Assembly: GCA_963573385.1 (NCBI GenBank)
Contig: CAUYLG010039358.1
Span: forward strand, 62,001-126,000
Reading direction: 5' to 3'
Length of the DNA: 64,000 nucleotides
Origin: Cacajao melanocephalus
Lineage: Eukaryota; Chordata; Mammalia; Primates; Pitheciidae
The notes beneath the pieces were generated by a model. It searched no databases and was not told the DNA's origin. It saw only the letters and a program-made list of their open reading frames with translations. Positions 12,488-25,080 of the stretch are shown here, piece by piece. The translations under genes were made by a program, and so were the position numbers. Each line of letters starts with the position of its first letter. Position 1 is the stretch's first letter.

Positions 12488-13691
12488 CATTCAAGGAACT
12501 GGAAAATCTACAGTGAAGAAGAATTAAAAATTTATTTCAAATGCAGCAGTCTATCACACAAAACTCAGATAGACCCTGAAATCAGAATTGAGTAAAGTGA
12601 GACAGAAAATCTGCTTTGACTCAAAGAATAAAACTCGCTAAGTTTTGTGTTACCATATGAATTACTTTTAAAAGGTATTGCCACACACATACACACATGC
12701 ACACATATATACGTACACTCGTTAGTTATACCATCTGTGTATATACATTATATACACATAATAGTATATATTCATATCAGCTACTTTTATGAAAGAGTAA
12801 TCAGGTCTAATCAAGCATCAAATTTAAGAAACTATCTGTACACCCCATATGCTTCCATCATCCCCAAATAAAACTGTCACTTATTGGCTACCTGCAAAGT
12901 TAAGTTGGCAAAATCGTCACTGTAGCATATAAGATTTAATTTATACATTGATTATTGGATAGAATGACTAGTGCTTCTTCTATGTTGTCCTTAACCATTA
13001 GTCAAGCCAGCTTTATTAGATGTGGGGTAAATCTTTATGCTTTCAGTGTTCAAATATGAGAAGTAGAATGGCAATCAAGGCAGCAAAAACAGGTAGTCTG
13101 AAATATTATTGAGAAAACTAGATATGATATAAGAAAGAATCAATAAGAGGAACAGAAATCAGTATTCTGTCGTATTATTAAACGGAGTGAAAGCCATAGT
13201 GAGATAGTCACCAAACTGAGGGACAATTGGTGTAGTTATTTCCACGAAGTTTGTAGTAAATTGCCTTTCTACAATGGTACAGGTAGATATCAGCAGAGTA
13301 AATCTAACATTGGGATATGTAAAGGAACCTATTTTAATTTTCTTTTATTTCTCAGTCAATACTTTGGATATTTAGGATCTTAATATAATTACTTCTTTAT
13401 ATTGAATATAATAAAACTTGTCCACATGCATATTTATACCTATGTAATACAGACAGAGGGGTATGCACATACACCCATGCACAGTTATAAAATCACTATT
13501 GTGTCTACAACCATATGTTATTTTCTTTCTTTCACATTTATCATACTAGAATTTATGAATTGTTTAGCAGAAATATTATCATGGGTGAAACTTCATAATG
13601 CAATTTTCATCCTAAAATCTCTATATGAGAATATACTGTAAGTGAGTGGTTTGAATGTATAACTAGATCTTTGAAAGCCAAACATTTAGTA

Positions 13692-13758
13692 GGAACTTAG
13701 AGCTAGATCTTTGAACATCAATTATTTATACCCAGTAACAAATATCTTGTCAAGATCA
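13692..13758 (+). repeat. Local dispersed repeat, copy 2
   Basis: Begins GGAACTTAGAGCTAGATCTT and runs through TACCCAGTAACAAA to AAGATCA, colinear with copy 1. Just upstream at 13659-13691 is a third partial copy of the core (AACTAGATCTTTGAAAGCCA), which resembles copy 1 more closely in its 3' part. Confidence 0.65.
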
Positions 13759-14169
13759 TGTATACATGTGTACATGTTTTAAATACACATAGTACTAATA
13801 GTAGTGTGGCAATGTAGAGAACTGCACAGGATATTTACTGAATCTATTTAAATTATGGAGGAAATACCCTTAATACTACTGTTTTATAAGTTAAATATAA
13901 AGATGCATAAAAAGATACCTTTGTCAATGTTGGTGGCATCTAACATCAAAATTCTTACTCTATGTTTTTCAAGATTTATTCTCCTTCATTCCTAAAAATA
14001 ACTTTCAACCCCCATGACCCACAATATTCTGCCACCTTCCTGTAATTGGCAGAACTTCAGAATATAGGTAAAGAAGAAAAGGAAAGAGTGAATTATTTAC
14101 TCAAAAAGAGACTGAAACCTGTTTGTAGAACATTTCATTTGTGATATTTTTCATACTTTTATTTCCCAC

Positions 14170-14285
14170 AAAAGGCAATGAGATTTAGTGGATAGATCAC
14201 CACATTTAAAATCAAGGAACCTAAGTTGAATGACTCTGATACAAATTAGGTGTATAATACCAAGCATCAATTTACAATAATGACT
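14170..14285 (+). mobile_element. MIR-like SINE fragment
   Basis: The sequence around TAGTGGATAGATCACCAC, ATCAAGGAACCTAAGTTGAAT and GACTCTGATACAAATTAGGT follows the order of the MIR tRNA-related and core regions. Diverged and truncated on the right. Confidence 0.55.
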
Positions 14286-15906
14286 GAGTTTTGACTCACT
14301 GTGAAAGGTATTAGGAATACCATTTAAAGCCAGGTTAATAGTGCCAAGAGTAACTTTAGCTTTATTTTAACAATCTTTAAAAGAGTCTGTTTTTTTTCTG
14401 TCCTAATATAAGTATTGTCTAAAATTTTTGCTTTAAAACACAATTACAAATATTTAATATCTTTCAAAGTTTGAATAAATAGAAAAATAAAATATAAATA
14501 CCAAGTAAGGTTTTAAGGTAAAATTCATTCATATTTCAGAAATATCAACTCATCCTGCTCTGTCTTCAAAATTGTTTATGGTGTATCATTGGCTAATGTG
14601 TGCTTTGAGGAACCCTTATTGATCCACCCGCAGCTGGTAACACTTCACTCTGTTTATGGCCAATTGCTTCATCTACTCTCTTTAAAATGACATGGTAAGT
14701 TACAGTAATGGCCTCAAACATTACTATATCATTTGTTTAAATGACCCTAGACAGGCAATTAATACAGTTCTCCACAGGTCAAAATCTACAGCTCATAATG
14801 AAGCGTAGAAATCTATAACTTCACCCAAGGGCACCTCTCAGGAGCTCAACTCTGTTCATCTGGGCAGCTAAAAAGATCTCATAATCTTTTATTGTGCTAC
14901 CTTTAATATCTGCACTGAAGCACAAAAGACTTCTTGCTTCCATACATTTAATTCTTATATTGTCAAATCATATGTTGCTTCACTATAATTTATGCCTTGG
15001 AACATATATCCATGTCACTTATATAGATATACTAAAGTGAATGTATTGATTAATATTGTTTTAATGCATTTCTTTATAGGCATTTATTTTTTAAGTATTA
15101 ATATATTCTATGATTATAACTTAAATGATATAAAGATAAAGAATAATTTACTTAAAAACAGAAAAGACTCATAAACAAAACATTACCTAATTTAAATTTA
15201 GGAAATTCATCTTACAAAAATATCTTCAGCTTAGTACTAAATACTCAGGATAAAATATCAACAAAATGCATTTAATTTTTAATCACAATTCCTGATAAAA
15301 TGTTGAATAAGAATTTTAAAGAATAAAATTGATATAAATGGTTATTTCTCAATTATTCACCACCATGCATTAGAGAAATATATCCACAACTTTTGTCTTG
15401 TAATTTTCACCATGAGAGAAGAATTTTACCCTGACCCATTTATTTTGGGATGTGTTTAATAGCTGTTTATACAGTATAATAAATAACCATAATTTCTGAA
15501 TAGCTAAATTCCTTCTTGCAAGCAAATCATTCAGTGGCCACAGAGAAGACTCAAGGCAGAAAATGAGAGATACGTACAATACATTGTTAGAGAGTTGAGG
15601 TGCTGTCAGCTTCAAAGTGTATCCAGCCAGTTGTCACAGCTCTGGCTACAGTTAAAATAATAAAATAAAAATGACCCCATAGGTTGTAAAGAGGTGTCTG
15701 GAACAACGCTATAAACAAAAGTAAGCTTGCAATTTGCACTAAACACAATTAATTAACACAGCCTCCAACCCTGTTGTTTTGTAAGAAAAACGCTACTCTT
15801 ATATGATAAGTAAAAGTTCTGGCTACATTCTCCACAAGAGGAATTTGTCCCAAGACTACCACTGATACTTTATGTTCTCCCTTCTCCCATATTCATTTTA
15901 GATTCA

Positions 15907-15908
<2 letters not shown>
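14286..15908. other. Unassigned DNA
   Basis: No gene or recognised transposon. The part at about 14580-14900 is less AT-rich than its surroundings but shows no open frame or known family. Confidence 0.5.

Positions 15909-15951
<43 letters not shown>
15909..15951. repeat. (TG)n microsatellite
   Basis: About 21 uninterrupted TG units. It sits at the 3' side (in element orientation) of the ERVL-like sequence that follows. Confidence 0.95.
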
Positions 15952-15953
<2 letters not shown>

Positions 15954-15959
15954 CTAGGT

Positions 15960-18900
15960 GACAAGTTAGTTTTTTTGTCTCAAAACATTAGGACATTGAG
16001 TCATTTTACTCTTGTATGGTCAGAGTTTCATAAAATTGGCCATTCACAATTACTACTGGACCTGAAATCACCAAGAGACATCTTAGGCAATCCCTTGTCT
16101 TTCACTTATGTATTCCGTTTTCCGTTTTGTAACAGCAAACCAGTCTTTTATTCTGTGTGAAGATCAGTGCCCCCTACTAACGTGGAAAATCCTTTCTTAG
16201 TATGATTCACTAGGGTAGGAAGATACCTAAAAACCTCAGATCAGATCAAATATTCGCTATGCCACTTGATAGGCATACTACTGCCTCCTCCTGTATTGAG
16301 ATTTGAGGCTTCGAGTCTTGAACATAAGGTTGAGGGAATGGGAAAGAATCTTTACAGATGAATTGCTGACAAGTGATGGTGATACTAAAGTGAATGAAAA
16401 GGTGTGATGTGATTTTTGGTGAAAAAGTATGACGTTATTTTTTGGCCTTGGTTTCCAGATTCACTTATTCTAATTATTCCTCATTGCAAATCAGCAATTG
16501 GTTCACTGCATTTCCCTCTCCTTGACTGACAGAACCTCAGTCTCAAATTACCTTGTTCCTCAGTTAGCAATTTACCTGAGATTGCATTAGGCAAACCTCC
16601 AATATGTTTCCAATTTGCATATCACTTGTATGTATCTTCCACTGTAAAGTGAACTCTTGGTGTTGATGAAGAATCCCCTTTCAATAAGTAATAATTAATT
16701 TATGTGGTCCTGTAGTAGACTCCTTATGACAATATTATTCACTATGGTTACTTCTACTTACTTCATAGGTGCTGGAAATTTAGCCTGAAATCACACCCAG
16801 AAGCTGCTGTAGAGCTTTTCTATACACTGAATGCCCCTCAGAACTAGCCACATTCTGGGCCATCTGATTAATAGAGGAAAGCTAGGTTTACAAGAGTGGT
16901 ATATTCAATCTTCAGCACACTGAAAAGTCCATTGAATACTGTGTCTATTTTTAATTTGGAGGGTTGGAAATTGCAATGATTTCTTCTTAATTTTAGAGAA
17001 TATATCTACCCTGCTCTCAGTCAATGGACTAATAAGTAGTTTATCTATATAGCATAACCAAAATTTCTGTGGGGTTCATTTCACACTTTAAGCATGCACA
17101 TTTCTTACTAGGGTATCCAGGGCACCTGCTATATTCTTCTCATGAGGTTCCTTAGCATAATGTGATTAATATAAATGAACCATCTTGATGTCTATGAAAT
17201 ATCAAGAATATCCAGATCCTTTAGGCTTATAATTTAACCAAAAGAAGTGTAATTAAACGCTTTGAGAAAATACAGTAAATGTGTATTTCTGTCTTTCATT
17301 CATAAAATATTCTGATTGTGTTCAATGACAGATATGGAGAAAAATGCATTTCTGTAAGGTATAGCCACATAACAAATCCCATAAGCTCTTTTAATAAGGT
17401 CTATGAAGATACTACAACTTACATAATGGCTGGCATTGGAAATGATTAATTTCATAGTAGTTCTCCATCATCCCCCAAGACCCATCTGCTTATTTTGAAA
17501 ATCATGGTGGTGAATATCATGGAGAGCACTAATGCATAATGTTTTTGACACCAGTGCTAATCTCTGCAGGTACATTTGGGTACAAAATTAATATTATTTT
17601 CTACCTTAGATAGTGTGTGTGTTGGGGTGAGAATGTTATACATGGTTCTTCCTACCATATATACCATTTAATAACAGATAACTCTATCATTTCTAATTAT
17701 GCATTATAAGACAATGAAGTAAATAGAGAGTGGGTCACAGACCATTGTAACCACTTGAGATGGATATGGACCATAATTCCATATATCACTTGAACTCTGT
17801 AAATCCATATCTAGATGGAGCAGCATTATGGTATTTTGTGGGCCCCCGGTACCATTTTGACCTCAAAACCTATGTAATATTAACAGCTTAAAAGGTAAAA
17901 TTACTCATTTGCTTCTATTCTTTTGGTTAATAGCAATAGATCCCTTTAGGAAAGTATTGGAAAAATCCCTGTCTTAAATATTTACTATAGCATTTCAGGG
18001 ATTTTACTCAAAGAATATATTTTTCTTATTTGGCTTAGATTTGAAAGCTAGTTAGGGAATGTGATTGTAGCAGCTGATACCAGTCTTCTATAATCAGCTC
18101 TCTGTTTTTCAACTCTCAATAAATTAGTGGAGAAATAGTAGAACTGTCCTGCTCCTAGAAAGATCATGGTCTTTTAGCATTGCTACTGATACCTGCAGGT
18201 CAAGGCACACAGGATGCCACTCCAGCCTTGTTGCCCATTAAGGTTATTACATCCTTCTTTTTTGTCAGTTAATTGGAACCCTAAGGTTTCCTGAATTTCA
18301 GAATCCTTACTAATTCCAATGAAATTAAAGAGATTATTTTTAACGTGACATCTCCTACTGTTAACTTTGGTTTACAAAGGCAACTAGCCCTGAGCTCTTC
18401 AAACTTGCTGGTGCTCCTCACCTGTGCATTCTTTTCATAAAAGTAATGTTTATCTTATGTGTTACTTTATTTTCATTGAAGGGTATCTTCTGGATCCTCC
18501 TGGGAAACATAATCAGGTGGTAAAGTTTGTGGTCTCCCTTATAAGTGTGTCTCAGAACTACCTGATCCCTACCTCATTGACTATAACAATTCTTATTTCC
18601 AAACTTCATGTAGCTATGGATAGAGCATTTTAAAAGAGGCTAGAGAACCTTTCTCAAGATGTTATGTATAAAATGTGAGTAAACACTCTCATCTCAATAA
18701 ACCATCCCCTATCAAGTTCTATAGTTTGCTCACCTTGGATCAACACATTCAAAATCCATTCCAACGTAATGTGAGGCATGCACTGACTTTGGCTGGAAAT
18801 TCTGCAGGGTTTTCACTTAAAGGGTAACTGATTTCCTCTTCCTCTTTTGGGAGTAAATAAGTTGTTTCTGCTTTTTTCAACAGTTGCAGGAAATTTGTGT

Positions 18901-19660
18901 CCTCAAGATTCTCAGGATCTTCCACTTAATTATCCCTGGAGATTCTAAAGTCCTAAGTTTCCAGCCTTTCCCCTATCCAGGAGTTTGTTGAGGAGAGCTC
19001 CTGAGATTACATATTCTGTCCCATTTGTATCTTTAGCATTACATCTTGGCGTGATTTCCAGGAGAGTCTTCCTTCTGCTTACAGTAGATTGGGTCTTTTT
19101 ATATACTCCCACTGAGGTATTTTTACTTTGACAATATGCTTTGACTTTATACTGGCTAATTTGGGATAATTATTTTTTTCTGGGGTTCTAAAGGCATTGC
19201 CACAAGCCAATGATCTTTACAATTTCTGTAAAAGACATTGATTACCCCATAAAATTCTCATTCCATACTTGTCATAAGCTAAGACTTCACCAGGCACCTG
19301 CAACACAAACTAGTTTTCCATTTGTGAGAATTCTAGTAATTGTGATTCTACTGCATACTCAAGTTCTCATCATGACTCAAAGTGCCAAAAATTGGAAAAG
19401 GGCCTTTATTACTCACTTCGGAATGACTCTATCCCTATGTGCAACTGGAGTTTAATTTCCCTGAGGCCACTATAACAAGCCTTGTAGAGTGAGTTTTAGA
19501 ATTATCTGAGGCATGAAAGAAGAGTGAACTAATTAACAAGCTTCTACTTCCCTTGCTCAGACTAATCTGTGCACAACTGGTTGTCTCAGCATCTTCACTA
19601 AAAGTATGGGCCCAGGGTATATGAGGCAAAGTGTTATGTCTATAGCATTCTCTATAGCAA
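15960..19660 (-). mobile_element. ERVL-type endogenous retrovirus, internal region
   Basis: On the minus strand this stretch reads as decayed ERVL/HERVL-like internal sequence. Gag-side sequence lies at high coordinates (about 18400-19650) and pol at about 16700-17800, with less certain pol 3' sequence down to about 15960. The RT region gives the firmest match: a block around 17101-17240 including the active-site motif, followed by the stretch at 16740-17060 in the order expected for RT/RNase H. No LTR is recognisable on either side and there are many stops. The outer limits are estimates. MLT2/HERV16-like relatives cannot be told apart by eye. Confidence 0.65.
16700..17800 (-). pseudogene. 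ERVL-like pol remnant (reverse transcriptase/RNase H)
   Basis: Reverse transcriptase copies retroviral RNA into DNA. In one minus-strand frame across 17101-17232 the sequence reads KDLDILDI, a stop, then TSRWFIYINHIML. The catalytic box is therefore YINH, where an active enzyme has YxDD, so both aspartates are lost. Downstream segments (GAAATGAACCCCACAGAAAT and the CAATGGACTTTTCAGTGTGC region, minus strand) follow the ERVL pol order. Stops and frameshifts interrupt it every few dozen codons. No coding capacity remains. Confidence 0.65.
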
Positions 19661-20352
19661 GTGTTAAATTTTAGTTATTATTGAAAAATTCATAGTAATA
19701 TACTTAAATACAAAATAACAAATGAACAACATGATATTTCCTAGCCATGGTGAAAGGCATAGAAAATCAACAAAGAAGATAAATATTGAGGTTTACCTTT
19801 TTTTTTTCTGTAATAAATGCACTTTTTAATTTGGCAACCAAATCATTGTGAAGATGTAGTATGGAAAAACTCACATTCAACTAATATTTTCCCTAATATT
19901 TTCCCTACAATTTGTTCTTAAGTACCTTCTTTACTTAGTACAATATACCTCAAAGGCAATTTACATTTTGCAACTATCCTATTGAAACTTACGTGATGAT
20001 TCTTATTTATTTTCCAGTGTACTTCTCTCTTAACCTTTTTCCTGTAATAGTCCTGAAATGACAGTTTGTTAAAGTTTCCCTTTTTTTCTTTCTCAGTGTT
20101 CATAGATGTAATTTTTTACTTGTAAATCCTAACCTTGACTATGTTGAGTAATCATTTTTTGTAATATTAGAGATTAAATCATGTTTTTTGATAAATCAAA
20201 GCCAATCACAACCTCTTTGCTCTTTATAAAATATACAGTGTACACATATAAGTTATTATACTCTTTATATTTTAGGAAATTATATTTATATATCCATATT
20301 CACTGTTAAGGACATAATTTTGTTAAATATATCTTATTTGTATTATATTTGG
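19661..20352. other. Unassigned AT-rich DNA
   Basis: Nothing recognised. A short T-run lies at about 19798-19808 and a small direct repeat (CTAATATTTTCCCTAATATTTT) at about 19880-19905. The 5' LTR of the neighbouring minus-strand ERVL would be expected here, but none is recognisable. Confidence 0.5.
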
Positions 20353-20725
20353 TATATTAATGTGTTCTCACACTGCTAATAAAGACATACCTGAGACTGT
20401 GTAATTTATAAAAGAAAGAGGTTTAATTGACTTCTTTCCAATATAAATAAAGTTCAAAATGGCTGGGTAAGCCCCAGGAAACTTACAATCATGGTGGAAG
20501 GGGAAGCAAACACATCCTTCTTTACATAGAGGCAGCAAGGAGAAGTGCTGAGCAAAGGGGGAAAAGCTCCGTATAAAACCGTCATCCTATGAGAACTCAC
20601 TGACTAGCACAAGAACTGCCCCATGATTAAATTACTTCCTGCTAGGACCCTCCCATGACACATGGGGATTATGGGAGCTATAATTCAAATTGGGATTTGG
20701 GTGGGGACATAGCCAAACCATATAC
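20353..20725 (-). mobile_element. THE1-type LTR (ERVL-MaLR), solo
   Basis: The plus strand is the reverse complement of a THE1/MST LTR. It starts with GTTCTCACACTGCTAATAAAGAC, continues with GGTTTAATTGACT, ACTTACAATCATGGTGGAAG and GCAGCAAGGAGAAGTGCTGAGC, and ends GGGGACATAGCCAAACCATA. It is close to full length (about 370 bp). The internal CTTTCCAATATAAATAAAG patch replaces part of the usual sequence. There is no internal region on either side, so it is a solo LTR. Confidence 0.9.
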
Positions 20726-21169
20726 TAGGTAAGTTTTATTTACAGTTAAGTCCTGACTCTACCAAATATTCCCTACACTTTATTTTTCTTTATGGAAATG
20801 TGTTAGATATCTACAACCTATTTCAGGAAAATAGACCACCTAAACTTAAATATACCCCTGAATTAGATGCCTGTATTTTTCTTTGACTTAACTTGCTAAC
20901 TTTTCAAGTGCTTAGTTCTCCATAAATTTTGAAATTGATAGGCCGTATTGATGCATGCTACCATGCCCTCAACCCAATTCAGACCAAGTCCATCAATAGG
21001 TATACTTTATTTTAATTGTTAATTAAGCATGAACCAATTTAAACAAATTACTCACAAACTTGTCCACATAATTCTACACTAGTACTACAAAAAACGAGAA
21101 GAGGGAAAAATATATTATTTAAGGTGGGCCTAATATATGTAGGTATTTCAATTTACTCTATATAAGACC
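20726..21169. other. Unassigned AT-rich DNA
   Basis: No gene, RNA or transposon recognised. Confidence 0.5.
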
Positions 21170-21290
21170 CTGTATCTTATTCACACAATAATCACTTGAT
21201 ATTACGGGTGCTTTTCTTATAGCCATGAAGAAAATATGTTGTCAACAATGTAAGTAGCTTTCCCAGGAGCGTACATTTAATGATTGGCAA
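21170..21290 (-). mobile_element. MIR-like SINE fragment
   Basis: CACACAATAATCACTTGATA, then TTCTTATAGCCATGAAGAAA and GTAAGTAGCTTTCCCAGGAG follow the order of a reverse-complemented MIR 3' half. Heavily diverged. Confidence 0.5.
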
Positions 21291-22039
21291 ATCTCAAATT
21301 TAAAATTTAAAGTTTAATTTTCTTTAGTTCAAAAGCTGCTGTTTTTCCCAAGACACTAATTCACATAGACACAAAACTGACCATCTCGTGGTACATCTAG
21401 CTGTCACACCCTCTATTGGAGAAAATATGTATATTTCATAATCAACTAAATTCACAGTTAATAAAACTAGTACTCATTGGATTTAGCATCCATATGCTAT
21501 GAAAGGTTTTTTTGTCAGTATTTTTCTAGAAGTATTTGAAACTAACATAAAAATATAGAGATTCTTTAAAAAGTGAAATCCCTGTTATTGTTTTTCAGAG
21601 AAGGTGAGAATAAAATATGCTTAGCGACAGACACATGAACACTTAAACCCGTCAGCATACATATCTAAAGAATATTCTTGTTATGTGTGGTAGAATAATA
21701 TTTTGTATTGAAAATTAAAGTTTTTATCTTTTTCTTCTCTCCCCCTTTTCATGTGCTATTTTCATTTCATTTTCTAAATCTCTTTTGTCATGGAAAAAAC
21801 ATATTTTGCATGTGGAAGCAAAATCTTTAGGCTTATGTCTCAATGATTTTGAGGTAAACAATTCTAAACCCTGAAGTAAGCAAGACCATAAATTTGGAAG
21901 CCTGAATGAAGAAAGAATGCTACTTTTCAGCCTTAGGTAATAGTTAAGTACTCACTGGTTTGGGAAGAAGAGGAAAAGTGATTCTTGAGAAAAGTTTATA
22001 AATATTTTCCTATGGTAAAGCTGAAGATATACCTCCTGA
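21291..22039. other. Unassigned AT-rich DNA
   Basis: No gene or recognised repeat. Confidence 0.5.
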
Positions 22040-22450
22040 TGTATTTACGGACTCGAGGGCAGGAAATGCCTTGCAGCTGAGAACGGTGCACAGCAACCCT
22101 TAGCAAGGATTGATTGTTCTCTCCAATTACAGTGAAACAATCATGATGGAAATCCCAGGAAAAGTAAAATGGCTATGCTTTGGCTGCTTAAAATTAGATT
22201 AGCCCCTAGTGATGTCTAACTCCAGATAATGGTAGTTTCATCAAAATGAAAGATTACTCCTCTCTCATCTAAACAGCAGCCAAAATAAATTTGCCCAGGG
22301 CGTTGTGGTTCTCCAATGCATGGTGTCAGAATTTTAGGCTCCCTTTGTCTTGTTGCTCTGCTCTACAAAGCCGTGGCCCTGGGGTCATCAGGTAGCCTAA
22401 AGTGTCTGCTTTAGAATTATAGAAAAGTATAAAAGCCAAGAGAAGTGGGT
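22040..22450. repeat. Possible ancient interspersed repeat, family unassigned
   Basis: This stretch is richer in GC than its flanks. It has a phrase order (AACAGCAGCCAAAATAAATT, GGCGTTGTGGTTCTCCAATG, CATGGTGTCAGAATTTTAGG, TTGTTGCTCTGCTC, GGGTCATCAGG) that feels like an old mammalian interspersed repeat. I cannot name the family. It could instead be unique conserved non-coding DNA. Confidence 0.3.
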
Positions 22451-24151
22451 ATTTTCTGTAAAAATGAAAGCCTTATCTAATTCTAGACACATGACGGTTT
22501 CTAACCTCCATTTGGCAAAATTAAATCACCTGACGATAAAGGAGACACAGAAACAAAAATCTCATCTGTTCTGTATAGCCATGTTTCAAGATTACATTAT
22601 TATACAAGTATGACAGGGATATTGTGACACAACTTGTAGTTTCCACCACCGGAAAGAATCCTCAGTGATGTATTTGTTCATCACCCAGAGAATCTGTGAT
22701 TTAATTTTTTTAATTGTGTTATTATAACAAAAGTCATATTTCATGCGTAACAATATTTTATAACCAGGTATTAGTACCCACAACACATTTTGGATTAACA
22801 TTAGAAAATTACATTATTAAAGTAATTTGGTGTCACATCTCCATCAAGAACAGATGAGGAACTACTCTTTTTAAGTTTCGTTTATTGCTATTTATGTCTC
22901 ATGGCCATCCGGATATTCCTTTGAGACAATTCATTTTAAACATCCTATAATTACATTTTAATTGGCAATTTCTTAGAATAATTAAGAAAAAATTTCCTTA
23001 ATAAAACCCATATGTTTTTAACACGTGTACAGTTTGGAGAGTAACAAACACTTTTTTAAGAATCACAGGTTTTTGTGGCAATAAAATTATATATTTTGGA
23101 TAATGGAAAACAGTTTAGATATATAAGATTTAGATATTAAATGTTAGGTAAATGGTTTAGGTAAATGAGATTTGGATTTTCTAAATGTTAAGCACAATTA
23201 AATTTGCTTCCAATCACCATCTACTTTTGAGGTGAAATTTATAAATGTGTGTATATTTCAGTTAAAAGTTAACAGACTAAAATAGACAGATTAAATTAAT
23301 TTATAAGTGCTTAAGAAATTATGATGTAACTGATTTAAATTTATACAATTACACATTGCAAAATAAACATCCTAGCACTTTTTTCAAAAGAAAATGTTCT
23401 CTCATCTATTATTTATTTTTGTGCTCCAGTTAATCACATCAGCTCCCACTTGCCTATAATAGTCTAAAAAATTTGTTTAGAACTTGCAGTGATAATTTTT
23501 CAAGAGACTTAAATGCTAACATAGGCTAGGCAGTTCATTATCCCAGACTTAAAGATAAGAAAAAACAGGGATGAATATTTTGATCAGTCTAATAAGAATT
23601 CAGTCACAATGTGTCCCAAATAGCAAAAATCCCAGAAAACTGCTATTTTCTTAGAAAAATTATTAATATAACTCAACTCTTTTAAAGATAAATACCAGAG
23701 CATGGAGTTGAAACTAACCAGTCAGCATTAGTTTGTGACACCTCTATTTTTCAATATAGAAAAAAAAACCTCTATTTTTATTTTGCTTACTCAAGAAAAT
23801 TATAACATTAGTGTATCTGAGTGTTATTATAGACTGCCTTTTTAAAAAAATTCAAAATAGTATAATGCAATAGGTAACACAAATGCTCTCTGTCCTTTGA
23901 AATTTCTAAGAATTTGTTCTATACTATTTCTTTATGGCCTGGAAGTTGCACTCAGATAGCAATTGTTCTGGAAATAATATGAGAATTGCAGACCATTGCT
24001 TGTGGTTGTCTTAGTCTTCTTTATCTAGTGATATCTGCTCCTCTTTAATGATTTAGTTTCTCTGGTAACTTTAAGTCCTGCACATAACAACACATATCAT
24101 AATTATGTTGACTCAAGTAAACACTCAATATATTAAATTTTTTTCAATGGT
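22451..24151. other. Unassigned AT-rich DNA
   Basis: No gene or recognised transposon. Short A-runs near 23759 and 23844 only. Confidence 0.5.
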
Positions 24152-24176
24152 ACACACACACACACACACACACACA
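24152..24176. repeat. (CA)n microsatellite
   Basis: About 12 uninterrupted CA units, with a second short CA patch just to the right (about 24181-24191). Confidence 0.95.
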
Positions 24177-25014
24177 ACCCAAACACACACAAATAAAAAC
24201 ATATCAAAAGTATTTTCTTTAGTCACACATAATTGAAGATTTGGGGAAGATTGGAGCATTTCTAAATGAGAAAAATGTTATAAAGGAATTAAATATGTCA
24301 TTGTAATTAATAAAAATCCTTTTATAGTTAGCATTAGCATTCTGACAATTCCCCAGTTTCTTTCTTCTGTTTACTTTGAAGGACTATGTTCATTAAAAAG
24401 AATAAATTAAACAAAAACCTTGAAAGACAAACAAGTATCCCAAACACACACACAAAAGAATTCAACTTTATTATGAGGGACAATTTAGTTCACTAAAATC
24501 CTTGCCATGAAACTCCGATATAGACTTTTATTGACTTTCCAAAAAGGTAATATATTTTGCAATGAATTGCAAAATAATTTTGAACCGACTTTGATTAAAA
24601 ATTTTTGTACCATCAGGAAGCACTGGTGGTTCCTTGGTAGAATTGTCACCTCCCAAAAATATTTTACTACTTGTGAGAATATCAGTAAGGGATAGAATAC
24701 AGAATAAAAGCATATTCTACCACTAATATAATATTTCTGATTGAAACATAATAAGAGACTGTCTTAAATTTTACATAAAAAATTTTTATTAAAGTTATGT
24801 TTCATTTGTCCTTTTGTTCTTAAAATTTCAGTATAAAAGGGTGTGTTTAACTAAAATAAAATATGTATATAAGAATATTAAAATGTCATTTCAGCTCTAA
24901 ATCATAACTTTTTAAATTGATTTCAGATTTTCACATTTACTTAAGAATTGTTTCTAACCTTTCTTAATTGTTTCTTAATATCCTATTTAAATATACCATT
25001 TTCATCCAAATAAG

Positions 25015-25080
25015 TAATATATACATATATATATATATCTTTACATACACACAAACACATACATATATATTTTTATATAC
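25015..25080. repeat. (TA)n/(CA)-rich low-complexity tract
   Basis: ATATATACATATATATATAT followed by ACATACACACAAACACATAC and further TA-rich sequence. Confidence 0.8.

Larger units (their letters stand above)
11869..14169. other. Unassigned AT-rich DNA with local repeats
   Basis: No gene is visible. CA/TA-rich patches occur at about 12680-12770, and a related local repeat pair lies at 12421-12487 and 13692-13758. Nothing else is recognised. Confidence 0.5.

Noticed and set aside
12647..13500. Possible larger duplication linking the CA/TA-rich patches near 12680 and 13440
   Set aside because: The spacing (about 790 bp) disagrees with the 1.27-kb spacing of the GCTAGATCT repeats, and the resemblance is limited to low-complexity CA-rich sequence.
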